This document shows positions 35,728-47,690 of a DNA stretch of 64,000 nucleotides, in pieces. This stretch comes from Magnolia sinica (lineage: Eukaryota > Streptophyta > Magnoliopsida > Magnoliales > Magnoliaceae): NCBI RefSeq assembly GCF_029962835.1, contig NC_080584.1, positions 75,916,862-75,980,861 of the forward strand. The letters are read 5' to 3'. How positions within the stretch are numbered: the first letter of the stretch is position 1; every line of letters starts with the position of its first letter. Under the pieces are notes generated by a model, which searched no databases, was not told where the DNA came from, and saw nothing but the letters and a program-made list of their open reading frames with translations. A program made the position numbers and the translations under genes.

Positions 35728-37960
35728 TGTTGAGGGTCAAATATTGTATATCAGACCCAGTTGTTGCATAGATTTACACGCATGATACTGTTTATCGGAC
35801 TAATTTAATCGTGTTTGTAATGCAGGGTGTGTTTAAGAGCCTGGACTGAAAAAGGGTGGTAAATGCATGGATTTGACGCTCCAGAAGCACCAAGGCAAGG
35901 AACGGACTCTAGAAGACCAAGAACGAAGGAATTATACACTAGGGGTCCGCGAAAATCGAGAAGCTGAAACTTAAGTGGCCCAAAAGACGTCCAAAATGAA
36001 AGATCATAGGGTTCCCAACATCTGATCAGTTCGAAACTTCATACGTGGCCTGAGGACCATAAATAAACCGTACACGTAAAATTTTAGCTCCTGGATTACT
36101 GTGGAAGTGGCCCAACGGACAGATCAACCCCTTTAATCATTATATGGGCCCCGCCTGATATCTGGATATACTCCAATTTTGGTCTCAACGCCTTAAACTG
36201 CGTGTCAAAACAGATGGATGGAGCAGATTTCTTACAAACATCACCATGGGACCCACACATGCAGTGCACGTGCAAGGTGCACAAGTGCACCGGACGAACA
36301 TAGAAAATAAGGAAGTCGGTCAGCAGGCGCTGACCGACTCAAAACTCAAATATTTTTTTTATTTACGCAGCAACGGACGCTGGCCGACCGTTTTTGGCTA
36401 ATGGGCCCCACCCATCATCCCTATGGAAGATCTGAACCGTCCAATGCATTCGGAATGGGGGTTTAACCCACGCCTAGGTTTCCTTTTAGGCAACATGAAA
36501 ATTTCCTCACTTTCTTAGTTACTAAGCACAGGATGGACGGTGACTTGAAAGATAACGTGGGCCACATAAGATTTGGTCCAAAAATAGTGCTTCTCACCTG
36601 GTTTTTCGAGTAGAACGCAGTGGACGGATCGGATTTTCCAAAAAGACAGTGAAATGGGGCCCACCATCGTCACAGCGTCAATGACGCTACCCTGTTTTCG
36701 CGTCCGGGAAATCCGAAATTTCCGGCCGATTGTGGGTCACTGCCTGTGATCGGATTGGTGATCCAAACCGTCCAGATGATGACCAAGCCAGGAATGACCC
36801 TAGCCATGAAGTCGGTTTTGAGATTAATGGACGGAGAGCCACCCAACCTGAGGCCAAACGCAACTCTTCTTGCGTTGCTACACACGCTGCTGCATCACTG
36901 GCTGCGAAGCTTTCCGCAGCCGAATCCCTTCAGGACTCGACATCAGCAAACGTGAGGAGTTTTCTTGGGCTCCGACGAGAGGGTTATAAAAAGAAGAGAG
37001 GGAGAAAGAGTAAGGAGGCATCAAACGAAGGAAGAGTTTTGGGTTTTGTATTCTTGGAGGGTGCTCGAATTCGGTTTTGAACGAGAGAGAGAAGCACGGT
37101 CTGGGGGCTGCTGCTGTGCACGGCTGGAGCAGGAGCAAGGAAGAAAGAAAGAGGAGAAAACATGGAGGTGGCTTGGGCTGCTGGAAAGTGCAAACACTAA
37201 GGGTTTTTTTTTCTCTTTCCTTTTTCTTGGTGTTCCGTTTTTTTTCCTTTTCACTTGTATTAATTTCAGGCCATCCATGTGTGGCTAATCCTCTTAGCTA
37301 GGGCTAAGAGGTGAAGCCTGTAGCGAGATGGGAGATACTACCTCAGGCAAGTAGATTAAATTTCTGAACTTAATTTGATTTAGTTGATTATTATAAGGAA
37401 TATTTGTATTAGTCTTTAATGGTTTGTTGTGACGGAAATTACAATGGGTTTGCAATGGCTTTGAATATTTCTTTTTCCTTTTTATGTTTATGAAGTCAGG
37501 AACCCCTGTTGTTCATCATTGTCCCATGGGCATGGTAGGATGACAGTACCCTTCCTGATCTTCATACATTGTTGATTGGTTGGTAATTAGTTTAATTCTA
37601 TTGTTTACTTTGTCTCCTGGGCATGGTTTGGTGATGGAATCCATTCTAATTCATATACCTTTCATCTCTTGAAAACCAAATCAAGTAAGTTCAGTTTGAA
37701 TTCCATATGCGAGCATAAGATCTCCCTGATCTTTACAAGTGGATCCTCTGAATCCCTAGTTTCCATCCTCTGAATTCCTTAAAGTTTTAGATAATTATTC
37801 CACAATTATTTCTTAAATTCTATTTTGTTTAGATCGCATCTTAGTCTAGTTCTAGTTCTACTTAGTTTCAGATAACGTACAGGTATCAGTCCCTGTGGAT
37901 TCGACCTCGGACTTACCGAGTTTATTACTACATCACAACCCTACACTTGGGGAGTGAACA
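35728..37960 (+). repeat. 3' LTR of the Athila-type element
   Basis: 2233 bp, the same ends as the 5' LTR, preceded by a polypurine tract and followed by the CTCTC duplication at 37961-37965. Confidence 0.93.
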
Positions 37961-37965
37961 CTCTC

Positions 37966-39805
37966 CCCTTCCATTTTTATCCTAGCAACTGACGTTTTTA
38001 GCAGGGCCATCTCCAATTTTTTCTCCTCGGGCTGTTGCCAGCTCTTCAAGCTCCCTAACAATTGCCTCAGTATTTCCCACCTTTTTTATGCTGATGATGC
38101 GATTCTCTTTCTTAATGGCAGGCTCTCGAATGTGCGTATCCTTATTGGTTTAATTCGTGAATACGAATGCGCCTCAGGACAATGGGTTAATGCTTCCAAA
38201 ACCTCTTTCCTCCTCCCCAAGAAAATGCCAAGGAGCAAAGCGCACAAACTCAACAATCTCATAGGCTTTCGCGAAGCGTTCCTCCCCATAGTGTACCTGG
38301 GCATTCCTCTCACCAAAGGCAAAATCAGCAGTTCGCTCCTCCAACCGACCGTGCATAAGATTACTAGCAGAATTGATGGTTGGAAAGTGAAGCTCCTTAA
38401 TCCAGTTGCGAAACAGGTCCTCATCAAACACGTCCTTTCTAGTATTCTTATCCACTTGCTTTTAGCTATCAACATTCCAAAGATGGTTTGCAAATCCTTA
38501 GAAAAAGCTTTTGCCAATTTTTTCTGGGGCAGTTCTGAGAAGGGAAACAATTCCATTGGGTTAAATGGGCCAAGATATACATTCCCCTTCCTGAGGGAGG
38601 TTTAGGTATCTGGAGCATTGAAGAAGTTATGTAGGCACTCAAAATCAAAATGGGGTGGAATTTGTTAAAGGGAAACTCTCTCTAGGCCCACTTCATGTCC
38701 GCCAAATATTTTTGGAAGATTATTGCAAACTGTGGAAGATTTGGGTCGGTCATGTCTCCAGGCTAAAAGGATATCCTCCACGCCTTGCCTTTCACATTAA
38801 ATCACTCTCGTTGGCTGATTGGAGAAGGAAAGGTAAGTTTTTTGTTCCAAAATTGGTCGGGTAAAGGAATTCTGGCAGGAGCAACTGTGAGACCGATTCC
38901 CCATCAGCTTCTTCAGGCCAAGGTTTCTGATTTTTCTCCCTCGTCGGACAGATGGGATTTCTCTGTTATTCAGAATATCATAACGCCGGCAGCCATGCAA
39001 TCCATCTCCACCACTGATTTTGGTCTCTCTAACAGAGAAGATAGGTTCATCTGGGACCTAACATCAAAAGGTTCTTTCTCCATCAAATCTGCCTGGAACG
39101 GCATCAGGCAACACTTTCCGAAACCTCAATGGTCCAGGTGGCTTTGGCACCAGCTTCTCCCTACTAAGCTGGCGATATTTTGTTGGAAAATAATTCATGT
39201 TGCTGTGCCTGTTGACACATCAATTCAGAAATGCGGGATCCCTCTTGTTTCTCACTGCGAATGCTGTTCTTCCTCTCTTGAAAATAGCTCGCCCTTTGCT
39301 ACACGTTGAGATCTACCCTCCCTCAGTTGAACAGTGATCAGCTCAGCCATCAGCAGACGTTAAATAGGGGTCATTTTAGCAACCCCCAAACGCAGCACCA
39401 ACAGACCTCTGTTGAATATTTGGACCACTTGTTTAGCCTTAGCAGCACCGCTACAATGGTGTGGGCCCACTTTAGTGTGTTATTTGACATTCCTTCTCTC
39501 CACAATGCTTCTACTCTGCAGCGAATTGAACAGTGGTCAACACTGGCTAGTGACAGGTCCTAGGTCAAGATGCTGATTGGGTTTCTCCCCTGTTTTATTA
39601 TATGGGAGTTGTGGATCGGCCGTAACGCAGCTCATTTTGAGGGTCGCAAAATGTCTGCTTCAGGCATCATATTCAAGGTTTTCCATTGGCTGCGTGAAAT
39701 CGGCTCCCTTATCCAAGCTCCGGATAACAATTTCATGACTGAAAATCTGATCATTTAGATCATCAGACTTCCTTCCCCTCCCATCACTCCTGCCTCCAGA
39801 CCTTC
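37966..39805 (+). pseudogene. LINE ORF2, 3' part of reverse transcriptase and zf-RVT-like region
   Basis: Continues the RT after the Athila element: SPSIFILATDVFS, then LFYADDAILFLNG (the catalytic YADD, near 38085), GQWVNASKT, FLPIVYLGIPLTKG, RIDGWKVKLL and FFWG. The downstream segment FIWDLTSKGSFSIKSAW ... WLWHQLLPTKLAIFCWK ... CECC is the zf-RVT domain of plant LINEs. It is interrupted by stops and at least one frameshift after about 38600. Confidence 0.85.
39430..39805 (+). repeat. 376-bp direct duplication within the LINE, left copy
   Basis: 376 bp from TGTTTAGCCTT to GACCTTC are repeated at 41124-41499 with about 26 differences (about 7%). The copies flank the 1318-bp insert. The segment encodes the LINE linker before RNase H. 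Confidence 0.9.
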
Positions 39806-41123
39806 TATCACGCCCCAAACTCGAAAACCGGGCTCATAAAATTTTCGATCGCCGAATTCGGCGCCGACAGCCTCCATAGTGCCCCATTCTCGGATTCTAA
39901 CACTTATATATTAGATTCCTATCCTGGGATCCTACAAGGAGGATTTTCCAACGTACATTTGTCTCATAAAAAGCATAACCACAAGTATACCCAAATCATA
40001 AAGGCAATATCATCACCACATATCCACAAATATAATCATTTGAATACAATGCTGAAAGGGCAGTACATATATTGAAATCAAAGCTCCAGAAGACAGCTGC
40101 ACGCTCCAAGCTCAACACTGCTGCAACCTAACGCCACTTGCACGCATCTATCGTGTATAAGCTTACAAAAGCTTAGAGAGTGGTGAAAGTGTGTGCACAA
40201 GATAAGTGTCAAGTGTACAATAATGCCCATAAATCATACATCATCGGAATAAGCGGAAATACTGACAAGATCATAAATAATACGGTATCAAAGTAAGCGA
40301 AAATATGTGGTAAGTCCATGAGTGCTATCAACCATACTAAGGCCATGCGATGCAAAACATAATAAGACAATAACAGATGGTGAGGATGTAATGCAATATG
40401 CAAATCTTGACGAGTCACAATACCATCAACCTCATATAGGCCATATAACTGCAAAAACATAGTAACTCAAAATGCTAAGTACTGCAGATCAATGTGATAT
40501 GCGGTGCGAATGAAATGACCATGCTGGAATGTGAAGTCGGGATGATAGTATGTAGTATCACAGGCTACGGGGTCCACCACAAGGGACTTCTATCCAAACT
40601 AATCCCATACCTAAATTTGGATAGTCCGACTCAATATGGTAAACTCCTGATCTCAGGTTAGTCGCGCGCCCAACCGAAATCCTGGCCATGCGATGGTACA
40701 CATAACAAATAGTTATACATCACCAGCCCGAGTGGATAGTTAATGAATGAATGAATGGATATGCAATTCCTGCTCAATAAGTCCACATATCAGTACGATT
40801 GCTCTTTAAAAAAATCATCGGGGTCTATTACACTCCACTCTGACTGCTTCCTTCCTAGCTGCACAGCCCAGTGAGTGAAAGAGACCTCACTATCCGCCTA
40901 CCAATATCGGGCCCGGCTCGTCAATAGCAAACCCATTTACGAGCTGGTCATACTCAGCCTAGCTTATAGCCCCCTCACTCGGGCGGATAAGGCCACACCC
41001 CCTTCCAACCGACCACGACACAGTGGGAGACACGACCTCATGGTATAGGCACCGACGCTCATATTTTACTCGGTCTAGACGTTGGAGCATCTCCTGGTAC
41101 CAAGGAGGTTCAGGGATTTCCAC
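39806..41123. mobile_element. Unassigned 1.3-kb insert within the LINE, LTR-like
   Basis: Begins TATCACGCCCCAAACTCG and ends GGGATTTCCAC, with no coding frame of note. The ATCACGCCCCAAACTCG opening resembles the start of some chromovirus (Tekay/Del-type) LTRs, so a worn solo LTR is possible. No short target duplication is seen; a 376-bp LINE duplication flanks it instead. Confidence 0.45.
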
Positions 41124-41499
41124 TGTTTAGCCTTGGCCGCACCGCTACAATGGTGTGGGCCCACTTTAGTACGTTATTTGACATTCCTTCTCTCCACAAT
41201 GCTTCTACTCTACAGCGAATTGAACAGTGGTCAACACTGGCTAGTGACAGGTCCTGGGTCAAGACACTGATTGGGTTTCTCCCCTGTTTTATTATATGGG
41301 AGTTGTGGATCGGCCGTAACGCGGCCCGTTTTGAGGGTCGCAAAATGTCTGCTTTAGGCATCATATTCAAGGTTCTCCATTGGCTGTGTGAAATCGGCTC
41401 CTTTATCCAAGCTCTAGATAACAACTCCATGACTGAAATTCTGATCATTCAGATTATTAGACTTCCTTCCCCTCCCATCACCCCTGCCTTCAGACCTTC
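41124..41499 (+). repeat. 376-bp direct duplication within the LINE, right copy
   Basis: Partner of 39430-39805. This copy is continuous with the RNase H domain and poly(A), so it belongs to the original 3' end. Confidence 0.9.
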
Positions 41500-41533
41500 A
41501 GTTGTTAGATGGGCGAAACCCCCGGATTCTTAG

Positions 41534-41953
41534 TTGAAACTTAACACCGATGGTTCCTTAAGAGGAAACCCAGGGGAGATTGGTGGAGGAGGAGTTTGCC
41601 GGGACCATCTGGGTCGGCTTGTTTTTGCTTTTTACCGATATTACGGAACTTCTTCCAACACTTATGCGGAAGCTATGGCCATTTTGGATGGCCTCAATAT
41701 TTGCTACAACCTTGGCCTTGTAAATATCATTCTTGAAATTGACTCTAAAGTAGTCATTGCGAATGAGTTGAGGGACTCAGGATCGCCCAACATTTGGATC
41801 ATCTGGAACATTTTGGGGAACATTAGGGCTAAGGCCAGAAACCTAAATATGGAGGTCAGACACATCTTTCATGAGGGGAATGCAGTAGCCGATGCGCTAG
41901 CGAGCGTCGCCCAGACAACATTTTCTTCCGCCGCTCCGAGCTTCCGAGGTTAG
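41534..41953 (+). pseudogene. LINE ORF2 C-terminal RNase H domain
   Basis: This 139-codon open stretch has all RNase H acidic positions: NTDGS, YAEA, EIDSK and VADAL. The glycine loop GNPGEIGGGGVCRD is present. Plant L1 elements carry this domain after RT. The domain itself is open, but a stop lies directly before it and the rest of ORF2 is dead. Confidence 0.9.
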
Positions 41954-42217
41954 TCAGAGGAGCTTTTGTCTTAGATAATGTAGGGGTGGGAGCTCTCCGT
42001 CAGCAGTGAAGGAAGCAAGGTTTCTTTTTCTCTTCTTTCCTGTCAATCCCTTTGCTTGTGGAGTTTCTTCTGTTTTTCTGTTTTTCTGGTAGGCTAGCTG
42101 TTTATATCCTGTCCAGTTTAGATCGTGGTATATGATAGGTGCGGCTGCCTCTATTTTTGTTGGGCCCACCTAAAGGTTGTACATTTTCTGATATATGAAA
42201 TATACTTCAGTTTCTTT

Positions 42218-42233
42218 AAAAAAAAAAAAAAAA
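42218..42233 (+). other. LINE poly(A) tail
   Basis: 16 A residues ending the LINE 3' UTR, followed after two bases by the 3' target-site duplication (42236-42250). Confidence 0.9.
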
Positions 42234-42250
42234 GAAGATTGCCTAATGCA

Positions 42251-45200
42251 CGAAAATATTACTAGTTGTGTGATCCCTTTCCTCTGGTGAAAGGAGTCTT
42301 GCAATTAGACTTAGAAGCCATCAATGGCTCATGTGCATGCATGGTAGTGAGGCCTAGATGGGATCATGACTAGGGCGCAGGTTGTGACTAGGTTGAACTA
42401 ACCCACAGTCAATCCAATTCCATCTCACTTTATGCTAGGTTTGGATCATGAAACCTATAGCATGCACTCACTTACATGTGTGGGGACGACGTCTAATTGA
42501 TGAAGAGCAGGTCGCAGACACTTTCATGGTGAAAATGATACGAACCGTAGGAACTTTAAATCAGTTGTATCTTGAAAACCAGGATGAGTTTTTCAACACA
42601 TTATATGTGATTTTAGGTAGGAGAACGTGGTTAAGCCCACCAACCTTGCTACGTCGGGTTGTACACACCCCATTTGCAAGATTTCATTTGATCGATGGTC
42701 AAAAGTCCCATTTAGTATTGTTTTTACTATAAATACTAAGTTTTAGTTTGAGCATAACTTCTTATCCTTTGAGTTGTAGAAGTCATGTCCAACATCAAAA
42801 GAGCTTAGAAAAATTAGGAGAACAACTTGTTGGGCCAAATTGAAAACTTACTATTTTATGCTGAAAACCATTAAGTCTAATAAGAATAAAGGTGGTTTAC
42901 AAATGGTAAGTTCACTATTTATAATAAGTCACATATTTAGGGTGTTTGACTTGGAGTCTAAGTCTAAAATTTTGTCATGAGGTTGAGCTCATTATTTAAA
43001 GAGTTGTGATTTTATTTCTTTTATCATGAATTAAATTATTTCAAATTATTAGAAATTATTCATGCTTTTATTCCTCCTAGATATTTGAAGCTCTATGAGG
43101 AGAGAACTCCATGAATTCAGAGTAGTTATCCCCTAAGGAAGACGATGATGATCGACCATCACGTCCTGCCGTGCGTCACTGATGGCAGAGACTTCTCGTA
43201 TACCCTATTGTCACACTATGAACAATGGTACATCTGACTTGTTTTATTTCACTCCCCATGATACAATGACCACAAAGAAGTCTCCGGTTAGATCCATCCC
43301 TATGCTATCCATTATATCTAATATACAGTAATGATGCTTGGTTGGACCAAAATGGCATATATTCCAGACTGTGTTCTTCTTAATCAAACACATGCGTGAC
43401 TTCTGCAGGATAGGGAAGGTTTTAATTTATAATGTGAACTGAAAAAAATAACTTCGATGAGATACACACGGTCTATCAGGTACTGGGGCGCTATTTCTTT
43501 GTACCGGAGCTCAAAATTAATCCAAGATGATTCAATAATGAAGGGGGCACACCATGGTACAGTTGGTATATATATGCCATCCAATCCACCCATTTGAAAT
43601 ACCATACTATGATAAATGGATATTAGAAAACTCATTTAGATTTAGGCCACACGACATGAATTGGTTGGTTTTAGTAGTGATTTTTAAATATTTCCCTATA
43701 TAGTGGTCTACCTAAGTCTTGGATTTGATTTTTTTTTTTTTTTTTCAAGGATCCATGGTTAAAATTTGATGGGATGATCAAGTATTCTGGGTTCACCATG
43801 TTTTCTGTGAAATCCACTCCAACCCATCAGGTGAGCTCTTTGATTCCAGGCACTACAGCCAAAAGCCAGCCAATCAGATTGGCAACTCAGGTGGCCCACA
43901 CAACAGGGAACAATGGGAAAAGGACGCCAACAATATTTTTGTTTGTAGGACCACCATGAAGTATATCTTTCATCAAATTCAAAAGACAAAAATCAGCCTG
44001 ATCCGAAGCTCAGGTGGACCACACCACATGAACTTAAGACTTTTTAAGTATAATTTTACATTATTTTTACTGGCGTGGCTCATTTGAATTTTTTATTGGG
44101 ATGATATTTTGTTTGTAGGGTGCACAGAAGGCTTCTCAGCTGATAGACATACTAAATTTCACACATACATCATGGTGGGCCCCACAGAGCTTGGGGTTTT
44201 AGGCACTCTTTAGAACAGGTGTTGTAGACGTTCAGAGAGAAAGAGTTGCCTAGGCACTTGTAAGCTGATTGCGTCCAAACCCCAATCGGACAATAAGCTG
44301 TCTGACCAGGGCTCCGGTCACGGTGATGGATCAGTTTATAAACCTGTCCATCCATTTTCTAAGCTCATTTTAATGTATGAGCTCAGCAGATCAAACGCTG
44401 AAGGGAACCATACAGAGATGACTCTTGCATTTAATGTTTTGTGCATTTATTGTGACTCAAGCTCACAATTTTGTGTGGTCCACTTGGGCGTTGGATCTGC
44501 TTCAGTTTGGCTCATTCCTTAAATGATCTGAAAATTTTGATGGACACCATGGATAAACATATACATCACCTGTAGGACCCCACTGGAGGTCTGGTTGGAC
44601 CGCTTATTGTCCCGGGGTTGGATGCAATGGGCTTCCAACTTGCACTACGTCTTTTCAGGCAACCTTTTCCAAGTAATTTCTCTGAAAGGAATCATGCACA
44701 CACCCTCTTTTTTTCTTTTTTCTTTCTGGTAAATATGAGTTTTAACCCATTTATTCAAAATCATATTTATTGAATGATCCTGGCCGCTTATATACAACCA
44801 GTTGGTTTAAAATGTATATTTCTTTTGCATTTGTAGCCCACTTGATCATTGGATGGATTAGGGAAAACTACCTTTAGAGAAAATGATTTGATCAATTTTA
44901 ATTTAAGGTGGGCTCAGTTGACATCGGGCCCAAACATTATTTTAAGCTTGGGCTTAAGACTGATGTGCTGGACCCATAGATTATAGCTGGCAGTTACAGC
45001 TAGGACAGATCTGGTATGGTGATTAGATTAGCGGATGTGCAGTGAAGTAGATGGAGAAGATATGAATGATTGTGCAGGACAATGAGCTGAAAATCATTGA
45101 ATCTAATCCACAAACAAATAACATCAGTGCATAGAAGATGTTATCAGTAAACTCACACCATTGAAAATTTCTACTTCTTGAAAAGTGAAAGACAAAAAAT

Positions 45201-45300
45201 TTCGATACTTAGTCTGATGGATATATATATGCACATGCTTATAAATTAAAATTGCACGTGGCATACATATAATTATATCAAAGTATCAAGTACCCACTTA
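42251..45300. other. Intergenic region with MITE-like repeats
   Basis: No gene is supported. It contains the second copy of the dispersed repeat (42485-42855) and several GGGCCCAC/CATGATGTA-family fragments near 43500-43990 and 44150-44600. Short open frames are not conserved-looking. Confidence 0.6.
42485..42855. repeat. Dispersed repeat, intergenic copy
   Basis: Matches 16690-17100 in the same orientation, including GAGCAGGTCGCAGACAC and ACTATAAATA. Family unknown. Confidence 0.7.
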
Positions 45301-47690
45301 GACGCAAGGCTGTCAATGGGCCAGGCTGATTGGTTGAGCTTGCGGGCCAGCCTGCCTCAACTAGGCTTGGAAGGGAGAATGTGGCCTACAGGACCGGTTC
45401 AGCCTTAAAATTGAGGCTTGTTACTCGATCAGGCAAGCTTTGGACCATTTACAACGGCACGTCAGCCCCACTGACCCCATTAAGATTTCAGAGAGTAATT
45501 TTGTAATATATAGTATGTAAAAATCCTCACTCATGTTACATGAACCCATCTCTCTCCTCCATCGCAGCCAACCGTTAGGCTTGAGCTTCTATCTGGTGGG
45601 CACCATTTGATAAATTGGGAGTTCATTTGCCTCCTGACATCGCTCCATGGGGCCCACAAGCTGAGTGTTTGGATTCATTGAAGCCACTTATCTAGTTTCC
45701 AATACAGAAAGACTTAGTTACGTTAGTAACAAAACAAGGCCCTGTCCTGCATGTAGAATCAGCAATCCTCTCCTCATTTCAATTTTCAATTTCCAATTTC
45801 ATTGTCAAAATTGGGCGCATGTGAGAAATTATTTGGAAGAAATTGCAAAAAGGACAATATAGAAATCAATCTCTTGAGCTCCTATTTAGTGGACCCTATG
45901 ATACATGACCTGGCGGAGAAAAATCCACCAGTTAGAATATAATAATATGATTGTTAGACTTTTGTCGATTGGGAGGAGCATTTTAGGTGCGGCCCTGGCC
46001 TTACCCAAGACAATTCGCGCATTAGGGTGTGGCCTACCATGATGCATGTATTCTATATAAATGATGTCCATACATTTTATCTGATCATTTTAGTGCATGA
46101 TTCAAAAAATGAAGCAGATCAAAATCTCAAGTCGACCGTTGCCATTAAAAACTTTCTGGAGCCCAACATGATGTTTTCCTTAATGCTTATTTGCCATCCA
46201 ACCTGTTAATAAGGTCACACACCCGAATGAAAGGAAAATTATATATTACCTTAGTTCATAACTTTTGTGGCCCACAAGTTTTTAATGGTCAACCATGACT
46301 GTTTCCCAAATTGTCATTTCAAAAGCCTTGTTGACACTTCTGTCTGTGATGTAGTCCAGTTAAACTTTAGATCTGTCTTATTTTTTTGTGTCATACACTG
46401 AAATGATCTCTTTAAATGGATGGATGGTGTGGATGCATTTGGAGAGGTCATTTTCGGGCATGACCCAAAAACTGATTTCGTTTCATAGGCTTTCCTCAGC
46501 TTTTTAGGAAATTCACGTCCGTCGTCAATGCTGACAAACGGGGCTATGCTTCGGAAATAGGATATTGCCGTATGGTATCCCACCCCTGCCATTTCACTTT
46601 AGATCTTTTCCTAACCATTGTACGTCTTTTGACTTTTCACTTTAAATATTTTCCGGACCATTTTTTTTTTTTAGGCCACCGACGGCAAGGCTGCAATTAC
46701 CATACGAAGGACTATTCCGGAACTGGTCTATCACGTCGGGAAACACAACAAAAGAGTGATCAGGATTGCGGAATCCATGGGCCCACTTCACATTGTTGCG
46801 GGAATCGGATTGCATGTGACCTCGGGCGCACAGATACTCCTGTGCTCCGTGTTGTGTAGGGCCCACAGAGATGTCCTGCATAAATCCTTTCCATCCATCT
46901 GTTTTTCAAGACCATAATAAGACATGAATTTAAGCACAAGGAAAATCCAAAACTGATGAGGCCATACTACACAAAACAGTTGGGATTGAATGCTAGGGGT
47001 GACAGAAGTTTTGTATCAGGATGATATTAATTTGTTCCATGGTTTTGTATCAGGATGGCATTTAAACATCATGGTCAACTGCAGGAACTTTTCAACCGTG
47101 GGCATTTCTGTTCCTACTGTTTCGTTTGGTGTGGCCCACCTGAGTACTCGATCTTCCTGTTTATTAAAAATCTGTCCTTTTGTTGTTTTTCAAAACAAAT
47201 GGACGGAGTGGATTAGTCACGGACATCTCTGTGAGCCCACGCAGCCCCATATATCTCTGTGCCTAGGTCACAGGCTATCCGCTTCCGAATTGAGTACCTG
47301 TATAAAGACTCGGTTCGTGTATCCTGTAATTCGTCTTCACTCACTATTAGCGATTTCTGTTTTAAGAATCATACGAGTCTGAGATAACTAGCTCGAGTCA
47401 ACTCCGATTTTGTTGCGTCCGAACCAGTTAAAGAACACAAGTAACCCCTGACTCAGGTGAGTTTTGCCCATTCAGCCCGAACTTGGACCAGTCGAATAGT
47501 AGCCGAGTATTTTGACCATCTTCCGGACCGGCTATAGAAGTGGCCATAATCTTTCAGTTTTCACCACTGAACATTTGGCTGTATGGTTGGGTAATCAGGC
47601 CTAGTGGAGTTTGTTTCCTTAACTCATCGGCCATAGGCGCCATTCAATCACCTTCCATTGCTGGCGAATTGCAAGCTTGTTACTCATTCC
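45300..47690. other. Upstream region of receptor-kinase copy 2, part of the tandem duplication
   Basis: Pieces are co-linear with 52840-58811 upstream of copy 3 (for example AGCTTCTATCTGGTGG at 45585 and 53099; GGGAGTTCATTTGCCTCC at 45617 and its variant at 58247). MITE-like CATGATG/GGGCCCAC copies at about 45990-46480 and 46850-47260 are extra here. No other gene seen. Confidence 0.65.
47533..47539 (+). promoter_or_regulatory. Candidate TATA box of receptor-kinase copy 2
   Basis: TATAGAA within GGCTATAGAAGTGG, 158 bp before the ATG. The same block occurs before copy 3 at 58703-58709. Conservation between paralogs supports it weakly, since the whole region is duplicated. Confidence 0.3.

Larger units (their letters stand above)
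26030..37960 (+). mobile_element. Ty3/gypsy LTR retrotransposon, Athila lineage, inserted in the LINE RT domain
   Basis: An 11.9-kb fossil with paired LTRs of 2231 and 2233 bp (TGTTGAGG...GTGAACA), a primer-binding site complementary to tRNA-Asp, a gag-pol region at about 29188-34363, polypurine tracts and a 5-bp target duplication. Gag is long, the protease has DLGASINLIPYS, RT has FMDDFSVYG, and integrase has the usual zinc-binding and core regions. This set is typical of Athila/Calypso. The coding region is broken in roughly four places. The stretch between pol and the 3' LTR holds no recognisable envelope-like gene. The LTRs differ at about 34 of 2230 sites (about 1.5%), so insertion is recent: about 0.6 My at 1.3e-8 per site per year, a few My at slower tree rates. 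Confidence 0.93.
21911..42235 (+). mobile_element. LINE (plant L1 type with RNase H), interrupted by later insertions
   Basis: One non-LTR retrotransposon runs from the U6 junction to the poly(A) at 42218-42233, bounded by the 15-bp duplication. Order: ORF1 with RRM and degenerate zinc knuckle, ORF2 with endonuclease, reverse transcriptase (RT), zf-RVT-like segment and RNase H, 3' UTR, poly(A). With the Athila element (26030-37960 plus 5-bp duplication) and the 1318-bp insert with its 376-bp duplication removed, about 6.7 kb of LINE remains, close to full length for plant L1s. Both ORFs are broken by several stops and frameshifts, so it is dead. The LINE reads through both Athila junctions in the same frame (QGDPLSP), which shows the Athila insertion was simple. 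Confidence 0.92.
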
